Shown piece after piece: positions 6,525 through 13,314 of a stretch of DNA of 28,077 nt. The stretch comes from Candidatus Omnitrophota bacterium (lineage in GTDB: Bacteria > Omnitrophota > Gorgyraeia > Aquiviventales > Aquiviventaceae), in NCBI GenBank assembly GCA_016206725.1, contig JACQRA010000058.1, positions 1 through 28,077 of the forward strand, read 5' to 3'. How positions within the stretch are numbered: the first letter of the stretch is position 1; each line of letters opens with the position of its first letter. The notes beneath the pieces are model-generated. The model ran no database searches and was not told where the DNA came from. It saw only the letters and a program-made list of their open reading frames with translations. The position numbers and the translations under genes were made by a program.

Positions 6525-6833
6525 ATGGCAAGATTAAAAAAGGGTGATACGGTTGCGGTGCTCAGCGGGAAGGATCGAGGCAAGCGCGGGAAGATCCTGC
6601 GCGTGATGCCCGATGAGGGCAGCGCCCTGGTCGAACAACTCAATCTGGTCACGTGCTTCGAGCGGCGCACGCGAACGGATCAACAGAGCGGCGTGATCCG
6701 TCGAGAGGCTCCGATGCCGCTCGATCGGTTGGCCTTGGTATGTCCTCGCTGCAGCAAGCCGACGCGAGTCGGCTTCCAGGTGGAAGGAAATGAAAAACGT
6801 CGTGTCTGCAAGCAGTGCCGGGAAACCCTCTAA
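6525..6833 (+). CDS. rplX: 50S ribosomal protein L24
   Basis: L24 initiates 50S assembly and has a KOW motif. The KOW segment KGDTVAVLSGKDRGKRGKILRV lies at residues 5-27, followed by VEQLNLVTCFERRT and the basic RREAPMPLDRLALVCPRC segment. The 102-residue length is normal. Cysteines C73, C76, C95 and C98 form a CxxC...CxxC pair, as in many L24 proteins, and may bind zinc. No ribosome binding site precedes the ATG; the upstream bases are the right arm of the hairpin. Confidence 0.96.
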   Translation: MARLKKGDTVAVLSGKDRGKRGKILRVMPDEGSALVEQLNLVTCFERRTRTDQQSGVIRREAPMPLDRLALVCPRCSKPTRVGFQVEGNEKRRVCKQCRETL

Positions 6834-6835
6834 CG

Positions 6836-6956
6836 CAGCGAGAGCACACAGATGAAAGCACATCGCGCCACAGATAACACAGAGAAGTCGTCTGTGCGAT
6901 CTGTGGTAGAGAAACCTTCTGTGTCATCTGTGAAGTCATCTGTGGCCTCTGTGGTG
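6836..6956. repeat. CACAGATAA/CTGTG inverted repeat inside the rplE N-terminus
   Basis: The left arm (about 6845-6888) has ACACAGATG, CCACAGATAACACAGAGAAG units. The right arm (about 6892-6956) has the complement: CTTCTGTGTCATCTGTG, ATCTGTGG, CTCTGTGG. The two arms can pair into a long stem. Unlike most elements in the window, nearly all of this one is downstream of the only upstream in-frame ATG (6852), so it appears to be translated. Confidence 0.85.
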
Positions 6957-7505
6957 CCGCAGTTGGCTCAACGCTACGCCAACGAGATTGTGCCATTGCT
7001 GCAGAAACGCTTCGGCTATCGCAACCGATTGGCGGTTCCTCGGCTGACGAAAATCGTGGTCAATGTCGGCTGCGGCGAAGCGGCTCATGAGGCGAAAGTC
7101 TTGGAAGAGGCGCAACGCGATACCGCGCTCATCACCGGGCAACGACCGATCATCACACGGGCGAAGACGGCGATTTCGAATTTCAAGATCAAGGAGGGTG
7201 ATCCGGTCGGATGCAAGGTGACGTTGCGCCGCCGCCGCATGCACGAGTTTTTCGAGCGGCTCATTGTGATGGTGTTGCCGCGGGTTCGAGACTTCCGGGG
7301 CCTGTCCTCTCAGGGGTTCGACCAAGGAGGCAACTACAGTTTCGGCATCCAGGATAAGACGATCTTCCCTGAGCTGCGGCTTGACGAGGTGCATTATCCC
7401 CTCGGGATGGATGTGACGTTCGTCACGACGGCGAACACCGTCCAGGAAGCGCGGGCCTTGTTGGAAGCGTATGGATTGCCGCTTGAGAAAGGGCGAACAG
7501 GCTAG
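6852..7505 (+). CDS. rplE: 50S ribosomal protein L5 with repeat-encoded N-terminal extension
   Basis: L5 binds 5S rRNA and contacts the P-site tRNA. The core begins at about residue 36 (PQLAQRYANEIVPLLQKRFGYRN) and includes VPRLTKIVVNVGCGEA, GQRPIITRAKTAISNFKIKEGDPVG and the signature LPRVRDFRGLSSQGFDQGGNYSFGI. The core is normal. The first 35 residues (MKAHRATDNTEKSS...) are encoded by a palindromic repeat and are rich in serine and valine. The only upstream in-frame ATG is at 6852. GTG codons at 6951 and 6954 right at the core border are plausible alternatives and would give a normal-size L5. Neither has a clear ribosome binding site. Function is certain; the N-terminus is not. Confidence 0.95.
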   Translation: MKAHRATDNTEKSSVRSVVEKPSVSSVKSSVASVVPQLAQRYANEIVPLLQKRFGYRNRLAVPRLTKIVVNVGCGEAAHEAKVLEEAQRDTALITGQRPIITRAKTAISNFKIKEGDPVGCKVTLRRRRMHEFFERLIVMVLPRVRDFRGLSSQGFDQGGNYSFGIQDKTIFPELRLDEVHYPLGMDVTFVTTANTVQEARALLEAYGLPLEKGRTG

Positions 7506-7508
7506 CCC

Positions 7509-7694
7509 ATGGCGAAGACCTCATGGATTGAGAAGGCGAAGCGGCCTCCCAAGTTTTCCGCGCGGAAGGTCAACCGCTGTTCGCGATGCGGTCGCCGTCG
7601 AGGCTACTACAGACGATTTGGTCTCTGCCGGATGTGCTTTCGCGAGCAAGCCTGGCGCGGCGCCATTCCCGGCGTCACGAAAGCGAGCTGGTAG
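7509..7694 (+). CDS. rpsN: 30S ribosomal protein S14, type Z (zinc-binding)
   Basis: S14 is a 30S head protein. At 61 residues this is the short zinc-type form. Cysteines C24, C27, C40 and C43 (CSRC ... CRMC) form the zinc ribbon, followed by FREQAWRGAIPGVTKASW, the conserved C-terminus. It starts 4 nt after the rplE stop and occupies the standard spc-operon slot between L5 and S8. The product MAKTSWIEKAKRPPKFSARK is typical. No oddities are seen. Confidence 0.97.
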   Translation: MAKTSWIEKAKRPPKFSARKVNRCSRCGRRRGYYRRFGLCRMCFREQAWRGAIPGVTKASW

Positions 7695-7695
7695 G

Positions 7696-7728
7696 AATGG
7701 TGAGCGAGCGGAAGCGAGTCGAACCATG
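7696..7728. repeat. GTCGAACC repeat fragment (copy 2)
   Basis: Only the terminal part of the family is present: TGGTGAGCGAGCGGAAGC then GAGTCGAACCATGA. It matches 6037-6062 over the 3' 24 nt or so. The ATG is the rpsH start codon. GAGCGGAAG may act as a weak ribosome binding site. Confidence 0.8.
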
Positions 7729-8124
7729 AGCGCGATTGATCCGATTGCCAATGCCCTGACGAAGATTCGAAATGCCTCAAGTGCGCGGCATCCCAGCGTC
7801 GAGGTGTTGGCGTCGAAGATGATCCAACGGCTCTTGGTGCTCTTGAAAGACGAGGGGTTTATTCGAAATTTCAAACCGGTGGGCCAAGCGCCCCGTCAAC
7901 AGCTTCGGGTCTATTTGAAATATGGGCCGGAGAAGACGCCGGCGATTGTCCACATGGCCAGAGTGTCGAAGCCCGGGTATCGTCGGTATGCCGGCGCGGA
8001 TGAGCTTCCGAGGGTCCTGCGAGGATTGGGTCGAGCCGTGATCAGCACCTCCAAAGGGCTGATGACCGATCATCAAGCGCGTCGGCAGCGCCTCGGCGGC
8101 GAAATCCTTGCGTACGTCTGGTAA
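7726..8124 (+). CDS. rpsH: 30S ribosomal protein S8
   Basis: S8 is a primary 16S rRNA binder in the 30S platform and represses the spc operon in E. coli. The ATG at 7726 gives 132 residues, as expected (MSAIDPIANALTKIRNASSARHPSVEV). Other motifs are KDEGFIRNF, RVSKPGYRRYAGADELPRVLRGLG and the RNA-binding end AVISTSKGLMTDHQARRQRLGGEILAYVW. A longer open frame from 7471 overlaps rpsN and is rejected. The start ATG is that of the GTCGAACCATG repeat end. Confidence 0.97.
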   Translation: MSAIDPIANALTKIRNASSARHPSVEVLASKMIQRLLVLLKDEGFIRNFKPVGQAPRQQLRVYLKYGPEKTPAIVHMARVSKPGYRRYAGADELPRVLRGLGRAVISTSKGLMTDHQARRQRLGGEILAYVW

Positions 8125-8130
8125 CTCACC

Positions 8131-8691
8131 ATGTCGAGAATTGGACGAGCACCGATTGCTGTGACCTCAGGCGTGAACGTCGCCGTGAGCGGAGCCACCG
8201 TGGCATTTGAAAGCGCCAAGGGAGCGTTGTCATTCACCTTGCCGGCTGAGTTATCAGCCGCCGTCAAGGAGGGAACGTTGCAGTTTCAACGGGCGAACGA
8301 CTTGAAACCCACCCGGGCGCTTCACGGGTTGTATCGAGCGCTGGCAGCGAACGCCGTCAAAGGCTTGACGGAGGGTTTTACGAAGGAGCTGGAAATCAGC
8401 GGGGTGGGTTATCGGGCGCAGGCTCAGGGGAAACAACTCAATCTCTATGTGGGCTTTTCTCACCCCGTCCTCATCGACATTCCACAAGGCGTGAGCGTGG
8501 AGACGCCAAAGCCGACCACCGTGATCGTCAAAGGCGTTGATCGAGCGCTCGTCGGACAGATGGCCGCGAATATTCGGGCTGTGGCAACGGCCGAGCCGTA
8601 TAAAGGCAAGGGGATCCGCTACGCGGGAGAAACCATCCGACGCAAAGCCGGGAAGGCGGCGACCGGCGCCAAGGGAGCCATGGCAAAATGA
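8131..8691 (+). CDS. rplF: 50S ribosomal protein L6
   Basis: L6 binds the sarcin-ricin loop region at the factor-binding site. The 186-residue product contains MSRIGRAPIAVTSGVNV, LHGLYRALAANAVKGLTEGFTKELEISGVGYRAQAQGKQLNLYVGFSHPV and the C-terminal signature EPYKGKGIRYAGETIRRKAGK. It is slightly longer than the usual 178 residues owing to the tail AATGAKGAMAK. It starts 6 nt after rpsH with no strong ribosome binding site. Order is canonical (rpsH-rplF-rplR). Confidence 0.97.
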   Translation: MSRIGRAPIAVTSGVNVAVSGATVAFESAKGALSFTLPAELSAAVKEGTLQFQRANDLKPTRALHGLYRALAANAVKGLTEGFTKELEISGVGYRAQAQGKQLNLYVGFSHPVLIDIPQGVSVETPKPTTVIVKGVDRALVGQMAANIRAVATAEPYKGKGIRYAGETIRRKAGKAATGAKGAMAK

Positions 8692-8695
8692 CCCA

Positions 8696-8745
8696 GTCGA
8701 CCCTTCGACCATGCGCAGGGTCATGGTGAGTGCAATCGAACCATG
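8696..8745. repeat. CCTTCGACC/TCGAACC inverted repeat (copy 3)
   Basis: The rplF-rplR gap reads GACCCTTCGACCATGCGC, AGGGTCATGGTGAGTGC, AATCGAACCATG. GACCCT pairs with AGGGTC across a small loop. GGTCATGG and the ends resemble the copy before rplN. The final ATG is the rplR start. Confidence 0.82.
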
Positions 8746-9102
8746 ATGGACCGAGCCGCCAATCGCCGTCACCGACACCAACGAATTCGAAAGCGCCTCG
8801 CCGGCTTTCCAGAACGGCCGCGGCTCTCCGTCTTCCGAAGCCACAAGCACCTGGTCGCCCAACTGGTCAATGACTTTGAGGGCAAGACGCTCATGGGCTG
8901 CTCCACGCGTGCTGGAGCCTTTCGCAAGGAGACTCGGAGCGGGGGAACGATCGAGGCGGCGCAGCGGTTGGGTCAAGCGGTGGCGGCTGAGGCGTTGAAG
9001 CACGGGATCAAGCGGGTCGTCTTTGATCGGGGCGGCTACCAGTATCACGGGCGCGTGAAAGCGTTTGCTGAATCCGCCCGTCAAGCAGGATTGGAGTTCT
9101 AG
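8743..9102 (+). CDS. rplR: 50S ribosomal protein L18
   Basis: L18 binds 5S rRNA in the central protuberance. The 119-residue product has the basic N-terminus RRHRHQRIRKRLAGFPERPRLSVFRSHKHLVAQLVND, then GTIEAAQRLGQAVAAEALKHGIKRVVFDRGGYQYHGRVKAFAESARQAGLEF, a textbook L18 C-terminal half. ATG at 8743 or 8746 could start it (ATGATG). I use the first, which is the ATG at the end of the TCGAACC repeat. Length is normal. Confidence 0.97.
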   Translation: MMDRAANRRHRHQRIRKRLAGFPERPRLSVFRSHKHLVAQLVNDFEGKTLMGCSTRAGAFRKETRSGGTIEAAQRLGQAVAAEALKHGIKRVVFDRGGYQYHGRVKAFAESARQAGLEF

Positions 9103-9109
9103 AGCCCAG

Positions 9110-9604
9110 ATGGCACAGACCGGACAACAATCCAAATTCATTGAGAAGTTGATCAGCATCAACCGTGTGGCCAAGGTCCACAAGGGGGGCAAGCGCTTGT
9201 CCTTTGGGGCGCTGACCGTCATCGGTGACGGGCAGGGCCGGGTGGGGGTGGCGCTGGAGAAAGCCAACGAAGCCGCGGATGCCATTCGCAAGAGCTTCCT
9301 CAAAGCGCAGCGCGCCATGGTCGCCATTCCTCTGAAGGGAGGCACCATTCCGCATGATGTGCTTGGCGAGTTCGACGCCTCGAAGGTCTTGTTGAAGCCC
9401 GCCAGTCCCGGAACCGGCCTCATCGCCGGCGGGGCGGTTCGCGCCGTGTGTGAGGCCGCGGGGATTCGAGATATTCTCACGAAGAGCCTTGGCTCAACCA
9501 ATGCCGTCAATCTGGCGAAAGCCACACTCAAAGGATTGATGACCTTGCAAACCTACGAAGCCTTCCAACAGCGGCGCAAGCTCATCGTCGAGGAAATCGG
9601 ATGA
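9110..9604 (+). CDS. rpsE: 30S ribosomal protein S5
   Basis: S5 works in mRNA entry and decoding fidelity. The ATG at 9110 gives 164 residues (MAQTGQQSKFIEKLISINRVAKV). The double-stranded-RNA-binding domain contains HKGGKRLSFGALTVIGDGQGRVGVALEKANEAADAI, followed by IPLKGGTIPHDVLGEF and PASPGTGLIAGGAVRAVCEAAGIRDILTKSLGSTNAVNLAKATLKGL. It starts 8 nt after rplR. The next gene would usually be rpmD (L30), which is absent; a repeat and then rplO follow. Confidence 0.97.
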   Translation: MAQTGQQSKFIEKLISINRVAKVHKGGKRLSFGALTVIGDGQGRVGVALEKANEAADAIRKSFLKAQRAMVAIPLKGGTIPHDVLGEFDASKVLLKPASPGTGLIAGGAVRAVCEAAGIRDILTKSLGSTNAVNLAKATLKGLMTLQTYEAFQQRRKLIVEEIG

Positions 9605-9675
9605 TCAGGAGACCAGGACATCAGGGGATCGGGGAACCAGATCACCCGGTATCCTGATAACCTGATACCCAGAAT
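9605..9675. repeat. Intergenic inverted repeat, ATCAGG/CCTGAT family (copy 1)
   Basis: It fills the rpsE-rplO gap (71 nt). The left arm has CAGGAGACCAGGACATCAGG units. The right arm has the complement ATCCTGATAACCTGATACCC. It sits where rpmD would normally be and contains no open frame long enough for L30. The rplO ATG has no ribosome binding site upstream. Confidence 0.87.
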
Positions 9676-10173
9676 ATGGATATTGCGTCATTGCCACGAG
9701 TGCCCGGGGCGTTCAAGCGGCGCAAGCGCGTCGGTCGGGGGATTGGTTCCGGTCATGGGAAGACGTCCACCCGAGGCCAGAAGGGCCAACGGGCTCGCAC
9801 CGGATCAGGCAAGCGCCCCGGCTTTGAGGGAGGACGCACTCCCCTGATTCGGCAGATTCCCAAGCGCGGGTTTCGTCGGAAAGCCACGGGTCGAGAACCC
9901 GTGCGGATTCACGTCAACGTCGAGCAGCTCAACCGATTTCCTGACGGGACGCGCGTGACCCCCCAGGCGCTCGAAGAGTCAGGTGTGATTAAGGACGCTT
10001 CCGCTTGGGTGAAGCTGCTGGGGGAGGGGACGCTTTCAAAGCGGTTGACCATTGCGGTGCACAAAAGCAGTGAATCCGCGAAAGCCAAGGTCGTTGGGGC
10101 GGGCGGATCGCTCGAGTTGATACCACTCGGCAATCAGGAGATCAAGCAATCAGGAGATCAGGGAATCAGGTGA
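9676..10173 (+). CDS. rplO: 50S ribosomal protein L15, repeat-derived C-terminal tail
   Basis: L15 is a late-assembly 50S protein. The glycine/basic-rich N-terminus (RRKRVGRGIGSGHGKTSTRG, QKGQRARTGSGKRPGFEGGRTPLIRQIPKRGF) is diagnostic, followed by the globular C-terminal domain ending near KVVGAGGSLELIPL. The last 14 residues, GNQEIKQSGDQGIR, are read from the left arm of an ATCAGG hairpin at 10131-10170. The TGA stop sits in the hairpin apex (ATCAGG-TGA-CCTGAT). The total of 165 residues is a little longer than usual (about 145-150). Tail translation follows directly from the frame. Confidence 0.96.
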   Translation: MDIASLPRVPGAFKRRKRVGRGIGSGHGKTSTRGQKGQRARTGSGKRPGFEGGRTPLIRQIPKRGFRRKATGREPVRIHVNVEQLNRFPDGTRVTPQALEESGVIKDASAWVKLLGEGTLSKRLTIAVHKSSESAKAKVVGAGGSLELIPLGNQEIKQSGDQGIR

Positions 10174-10209
10174 CCTGATATCCCGATCACCAGATAGCCC
10201 GATAACCCG
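10131..10209. repeat. ATCAGG/CCTGAT inverted repeat spanning the rplO stop codon (copy 2)
   Basis: The left arm (10131-10170) is CAATCAGGAGATCA units inside rplO. The right arm (10174-10209) is CCTGATATCCCGATCACC-type units in the gap. The apex palindrome ATCAGGTGACCTGAT contains the rplO TGA stop. The right arm runs up to the secY ATG. Confidence 0.87.
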
Positions 10210-11571
10210 ATGTTTAGACTTCTCAGCGCGTTAAGCAATGCGTGGAAGATCCCTGAGTTACGCCGGCGGATTCTCTTCACCCTTGGAATGCTCGCGATCT
10301 ATGAAGTGGGGATCTTCATACCCACCCCTGGGATTAACGGCAAGGAGCTGGGGCGAATCTTCGATGAGTTGGCTCAGGCCACCGGCGGAGGCCTGTTGAA
10401 TCTCTTGGATATGTTCACGGGGGGCGCGCTCTCCCACGCGACGGTCTTTGCGCTGGGCATCATGCCGTATATCAGCGCGACGATCATCGTGGAGACGCTG
10501 CTGGCGACCGCCCTCCCCTCGTTGGAACGGCTTCGCAAGGAAGGGCCGACAGGCTATCGGAAGCTCCATCAATATTCTCGGTATGCCACGGTGCTGCTGG
10601 CCGTCGTCAACTCGTTCATGTATGCCATGCTGCTGGAGAAAGCGATCCCTGCGCAGTTCCACGCCCAGATCGTGTTGTATCCGGGCGTTGGGTTCCGTCT
10701 GTTGACGATTCTGACCATGACCTCCGGCATGGCGATGATCATGTGGTTGGCCGAGCAGATTACCGAACGGGGGATTGGCAACGGGATGAGCCTGTTGATG
10801 ACGGCCTCCATCGTCGGCCGCATCCCCCTGGCCGTCCGAGACATCGGGATGCGTTTGGGGCCTGGAGCTTTCAACGAGAATCCCCTCGCACCTCTTGCGG
10901 TGATCTTCATGCTGACGGTGTTTGTCTTTGTCGTGTTTGTCGTCATCTTCGTCGAACAGGGTCAGCGGCGCGTTCCCGTGCAATATGCGCGTCGCGTGGT
11001 CGGCGGCAAAGTGTTCTCCGGCCAAAGCACGTATTTGCCGCTCAAGGTGAATACGGGCGGCGTCCTGCCAATCATTTTTGCCGTGTCGTTGTTGTATTTT
11101 CCGATTCAGGTGGCCGGGTTCATTCCGCAGTTGCGGGGTCTTGCCGATTGGTTCTCAAGGACCTCAGTGGCTTTTAACCTGATCTACGCCATCTTGATCA
11201 TGTTTTTCACGTACTTCTGCACGGCGATCACCGCGCACCAGTTCCTTGACGCCTCGGAGCAGATGAAGAAGGTGGGGGCGTTCATCCCCGGCATTCGTCC
11301 GGGACAGGCCACGGTCGAACATCTCGATGGGATTCTCACGCGGGTGACCTTTATCGCCGCCATCTACCTGACGGCCATTGCGATCTTTCCTGACGTCCTC
11401 ATGGCATGGATGAAAATCCCCCCTCGCGTGGCGAGCTTCTTCGGAGGGACCAGCCTGCTGATCGTCGTCGGGGTCACGCTGGATACCATGAAACAGATCG
11501 AGTCGCACCTCTTGATGCGCCACTACGAGGGCTTCATGAAGCACGGCCGGCTTCGCGCCCGCCGTTCGTAA
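10210..11571 (+). CDS. secY: Protein translocase channel subunit SecY
   Basis: SecY forms the inner-membrane protein-conducting channel with SecE and SecG. The 453-residue product has the expected ten hydrophobic segments, starting with RRILFTLGMLAIYEVGIFIPTPGI. Signatures include LLNLLDMFTGGALSHATVFALGIMPYISATII, QITERGIGNGMSL, VEQGQRRVPVQYARR (cytoplasmic loop) and the C-terminal LLMRHYEGFMKHGR. It follows rplO as in the canonical spc operon. Its ATG directly follows the right arm of an ATCAGG hairpin and lacks a ribosome binding site. Confidence 0.98.
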   Translation: MFRLLSALSNAWKIPELRRRILFTLGMLAIYEVGIFIPTPGINGKELGRIFDELAQATGGGLLNLLDMFTGGALSHATVFALGIMPYISATIIVETLLATALPSLERLRKEGPTGYRKLHQYSRYATVLLAVVNSFMYAMLLEKAIPAQFHAQIVLYPGVGFRLLTILTMTSGMAMIMWLAEQITERGIGNGMSLLMTASIVGRIPLAVRDIGMRLGPGAFNENPLAPLAVIFMLTVFVFVVFVVIFVEQGQRRVPVQYARRVVGGKVFSGQSTYLPLKVNTGGVLPIIFAVSLLYFPIQVAGFIPQLRGLADWFSRTSVAFNLIYAILIMFFTYFCTAITAHQFLDASEQMKKVGAFIPGIRPGQATVEHLDGILTRVTFIAAIYLTAIAIFPDVLMAWMKIPPRVASFFGGTSLLIVVGVTLDTMKQIESHLLMRHYEGFMKHGRLRARRS

Positions 11572-11666
11572 CCACGAGGTGATGAGGTGATTAAGAGATT
11601 AGGTGATTATGCGCTTCACGTGCTTTCTCTTCATCACTCAATCACCCAATCACTCAATCACTTCTC
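11572..11666. repeat. 95-nt intergenic inverted repeat, GTGATTAG family (copy 2)
   Basis: It fills the secY-adk gap exactly, from the base after TAA to the base before GTG. It is the same length as the element at 2562-2656 and matches it at 86 of 95 positions by eye. Four differences lie in the loop. One substitution in each arm (GTGATTAG to GTGATGAG, and CTCTTAATCAC to CTCTTCATCAC) is of the same kind, so the arms remain alike. Confidence 0.92.
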
Positions 11667-12335
11667 GTGAGCTTACGATTGGTGTTGTTGGGTCCGCCAG
11701 GAGCCGGAAAAGGCACGTTGGCGGGGATCCTTGAAAAAGAGCTCGGACTCGCGCACGTCTCGACGGGGGAGATCTTTCGCGACGAGATTCGCCGCAAGAC
11801 GAGCTTGGGCAAGACGGTCAATCGCTTCGTCACGTCCGGGCGCCTCGTGCCTGATGAGCTTGTGGTGAGCGTCATGGCGGGACAATTGGCCAGGCGGCGG
11901 AAGGGGCGGGGGTTGGCGTTGGACGGGTTTCCTCGAACCGTCGGTCAAGCGAAAGGGCTTGAGGCTTTTCTGAGCGACCGTGGGCTGGCTCTCGATGGAG
12001 CGATCTATCTGGACTGCCCCACCCCGCTGCTCATTGCGCGACTGAGCGGCCGTCGAGTCTGCAGCCGCTGCGGGAGCAACTATCACATTCGAACCATGCG
12101 CCCAAGGCGGAGCGGCGTGTGCGATGCGTGCGGAGGAACCTTGATTGTTCGGAAGGACGATCAGGTCAACACGATCACGAAGCGATTGGTGATTGATCGG
12201 GCGCAGGCAACACCACTGCTCGACTTCTATCGGCAACACCACCGGCTCTATCGCGTGAGCGGCAGCGGGGGCGCTGTGCGGGTATTCCAGCGCGTCCAAC
12301 GGCTGATGCAGCAACGGGGTTGGTTGAAAAAATAG
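11667..12335 (+). CDS. adk: Adenylate kinase (zinc LID form)
   Basis: Adenylate kinase interconverts ATP + AMP and 2 ADP. The P-loop GPPGAGKGT is at residues 9-17, with K15. The AMP-binding region holds STGEIFRDEI and LDGFPRT. The LID domain has C132, C135, C152 and C155 (CSRC ... CDAC), the structural zinc set common in Gram-positives and many thermophiles. The product is 222 residues, as expected for the long form. The start is GTG, the first base after the 95-nt hairpin, without a ribosome binding site. The secY-adk-map order is classical. Confidence 0.96.
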   Translation: MSLRLVLLGPPGAGKGTLAGILEKELGLAHVSTGEIFRDEIRRKTSLGKTVNRFVTSGRLVPDELVVSVMAGQLARRRKGRGLALDGFPRTVGQAKGLEAFLSDRGLALDGAIYLDCPTPLLIARLSGRRVCSRCGSNYHIRTMRPRRSGVCDACGGTLIVRKDDQVNTITKRLVIDRAQATPLLDFYRQHHRLYRVSGSGGAVRVFQRVQRLMQQRGWLKK

Positions 12336-12339
12336 CGGT

Positions 12340-13089
12340 ATGATCGAGCTCAAAACACATGAAGAGATCGCGCGGATGCGCAAGGCGGGTCAGGTGGTGG
12401 CACGGTTGCTCGCCTATCTTGCGCATCGAGTCGCTCCGGGCATGAAGACCAAGCACCTCGATGAGGAAGCCGTGAAGTTCCTGCGATCATCCGGGGCGGA
12501 GCCAGCCTTCTTGGGCTATCGAGGATTTCCTGCCACGATTTGCGTCTCGGTCAATGAAGAAGTCGTCCATGGGATTCCGGGAGAGCGGACCATCCGAGAG
12601 GGCGATTTGGTGAGCGTTGATGCCGGAGCGAAAGTGGACGGGTTTTACGCGGACGCCGCGATGACGGTGGGGATTGGCAGCCTGTCACCCTCAGCGAGTC
12701 GTTTACTCGAGGTCACGAAGCGTTCGTTGGATCAGGCGATCGCCATGACGAAGCCGCCCAACCGGCTGTCCGACCTCTCCTCCAGGGTGCAACAGACGGT
12801 GGAACGAGAGGGGTTTTCCGTCGTGAGGGATTTTGTCGGACATGGGATCGGACGGGCGCTGCACGAAGACCCGCCCATTCCCAACTATGGCCTCCCTCAT
12901 CAAGGACCGCGGCTCAAACCGGGGATGGTGTTGGCCATCGAGCCGATGGTGACGATGGGAGGCTGCGAGGTCGAGGTGCTTCCAGACGGTTGGACTGCCG
13001 TGACGAAAGATCGCTCGTTCTCGGCCCATTTCGAACATACGGTCGCCGTGACCGACTGCGAGCCCGAAGTCCTGACTCAACTGGAATAA
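12340..13089 (+). CDS. map: Methionine aminopeptidase, type I
   Basis: It removes the initiator methionine from nascent proteins. All five metal ligands are present: D94 (SVDAGAK), D105 (GFYADAAM), H168 (FVGHGIGR), E201 (LAIEPM) and E232 (HFEHTVAV). The 249-residue length is normal for type Ia. It begins 4 nt after adk, with the ATG at 12340 (MIELKTHEEIARMRKAGQVVA). It is usually followed by infA, but rpmJ follows here. Confidence 0.97.
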   Translation: MIELKTHEEIARMRKAGQVVARLLAYLAHRVAPGMKTKHLDEEAVKFLRSSGAEPAFLGYRGFPATICVSVNEEVVHGIPGERTIREGDLVSVDAGAKVDGFYADAAMTVGIGSLSPSASRLLEVTKRSLDQAIAMTKPPNRLSDLSSRVQQTVEREGFSVVRDFVGHGIGRALHEDPPIPNYGLPHQGPRLKPGMVLAIEPMVTMGGCEVEVLPDGWTAVTKDRSFSAHFEHTVAVTDCEPEVLTQLE

Positions 13090-13104
13090 TTGGAGATCGG
13101 TGTG

Positions 13105-13218
13105 ATGAAAGTCAGAGCGTCTGTGAAACGGGCGTGTCACAAGTGCAAGCTGATTCGGCGCAAGGGGATCGTCCGGGTGATTTGCGACAATCCGAAGCAC
13201 AAACAACGGCAAGGCTGA
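13105..13218 (+). CDS. rpmJ: 50S ribosomal protein L36 (zinc-ribbon form)
   Basis: L36 is the smallest 50S protein and stabilises 23S rRNA helices. The 37-residue product reads MKVRASVKRACHKC at the N-terminus and VRVICDNPKHKQRQG at the C-terminus. Zinc ligands C11, C14, C27 and H32 are intact. A GGAG motif 10 nt or so upstream of the ATG serves as ribosome binding site. It lies between map and rpsM as usual, but infA is missing between map and rpmJ. Confidence 0.97.
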   Translation: MKVRASVKRACHKCKLIRRKGIVRVICDNPKHKQRQG

Positions 13219-13223
13219 AGGAA

Positions 13224-13292
13224 GTTAACAGTTCACAGTGTACAGTTGACAGGGATGGGACTGTCAACTGTAAACGTGTAGACTGTTCACTG
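13224..13292. repeat. Intergenic inverted repeat, ACAGT family (copy 2)
   Basis: The left arm (13224-13252) ends TACAGTTGACAG and the right arm (from 13261) begins CTGTCAACTGTA. These are a perfect 12-bp stem with an 8-nt loop. The outer parts pair imperfectly. The family is shared with the elements at 815 and 18721. The remaining sequence to rpsM (13293-13314) is CGAGGAGCGTAGCGACGAGCG-like and may provide a weak GAGGAG binding site. Confidence 0.87.
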
Positions 13293-13314
13293 CGAGGAGC
13301 GTAGCGACGAGCGA

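Noticed and set aside
8254..9531. Long minus-strand open frame (425 codons)
   Set aside because: It overlaps rplF, rplR and rpsE, all firmly identified on the + strand; it is a shadow of GC-rich coding sequence.
9605..9675. A hidden rpmD (L30) in the rpsE-rplO gap
   Set aside because: The gap is 71 nt of repeat sequence, too short for the roughly 60 codons of L30 in any frame.
400..11666. Hairpins as intrinsic terminators
   Set aside because: No U-run follows the right arms, and they lie within operons where the downstream genes need the same transcript. Partial attenuation cannot be excluded.
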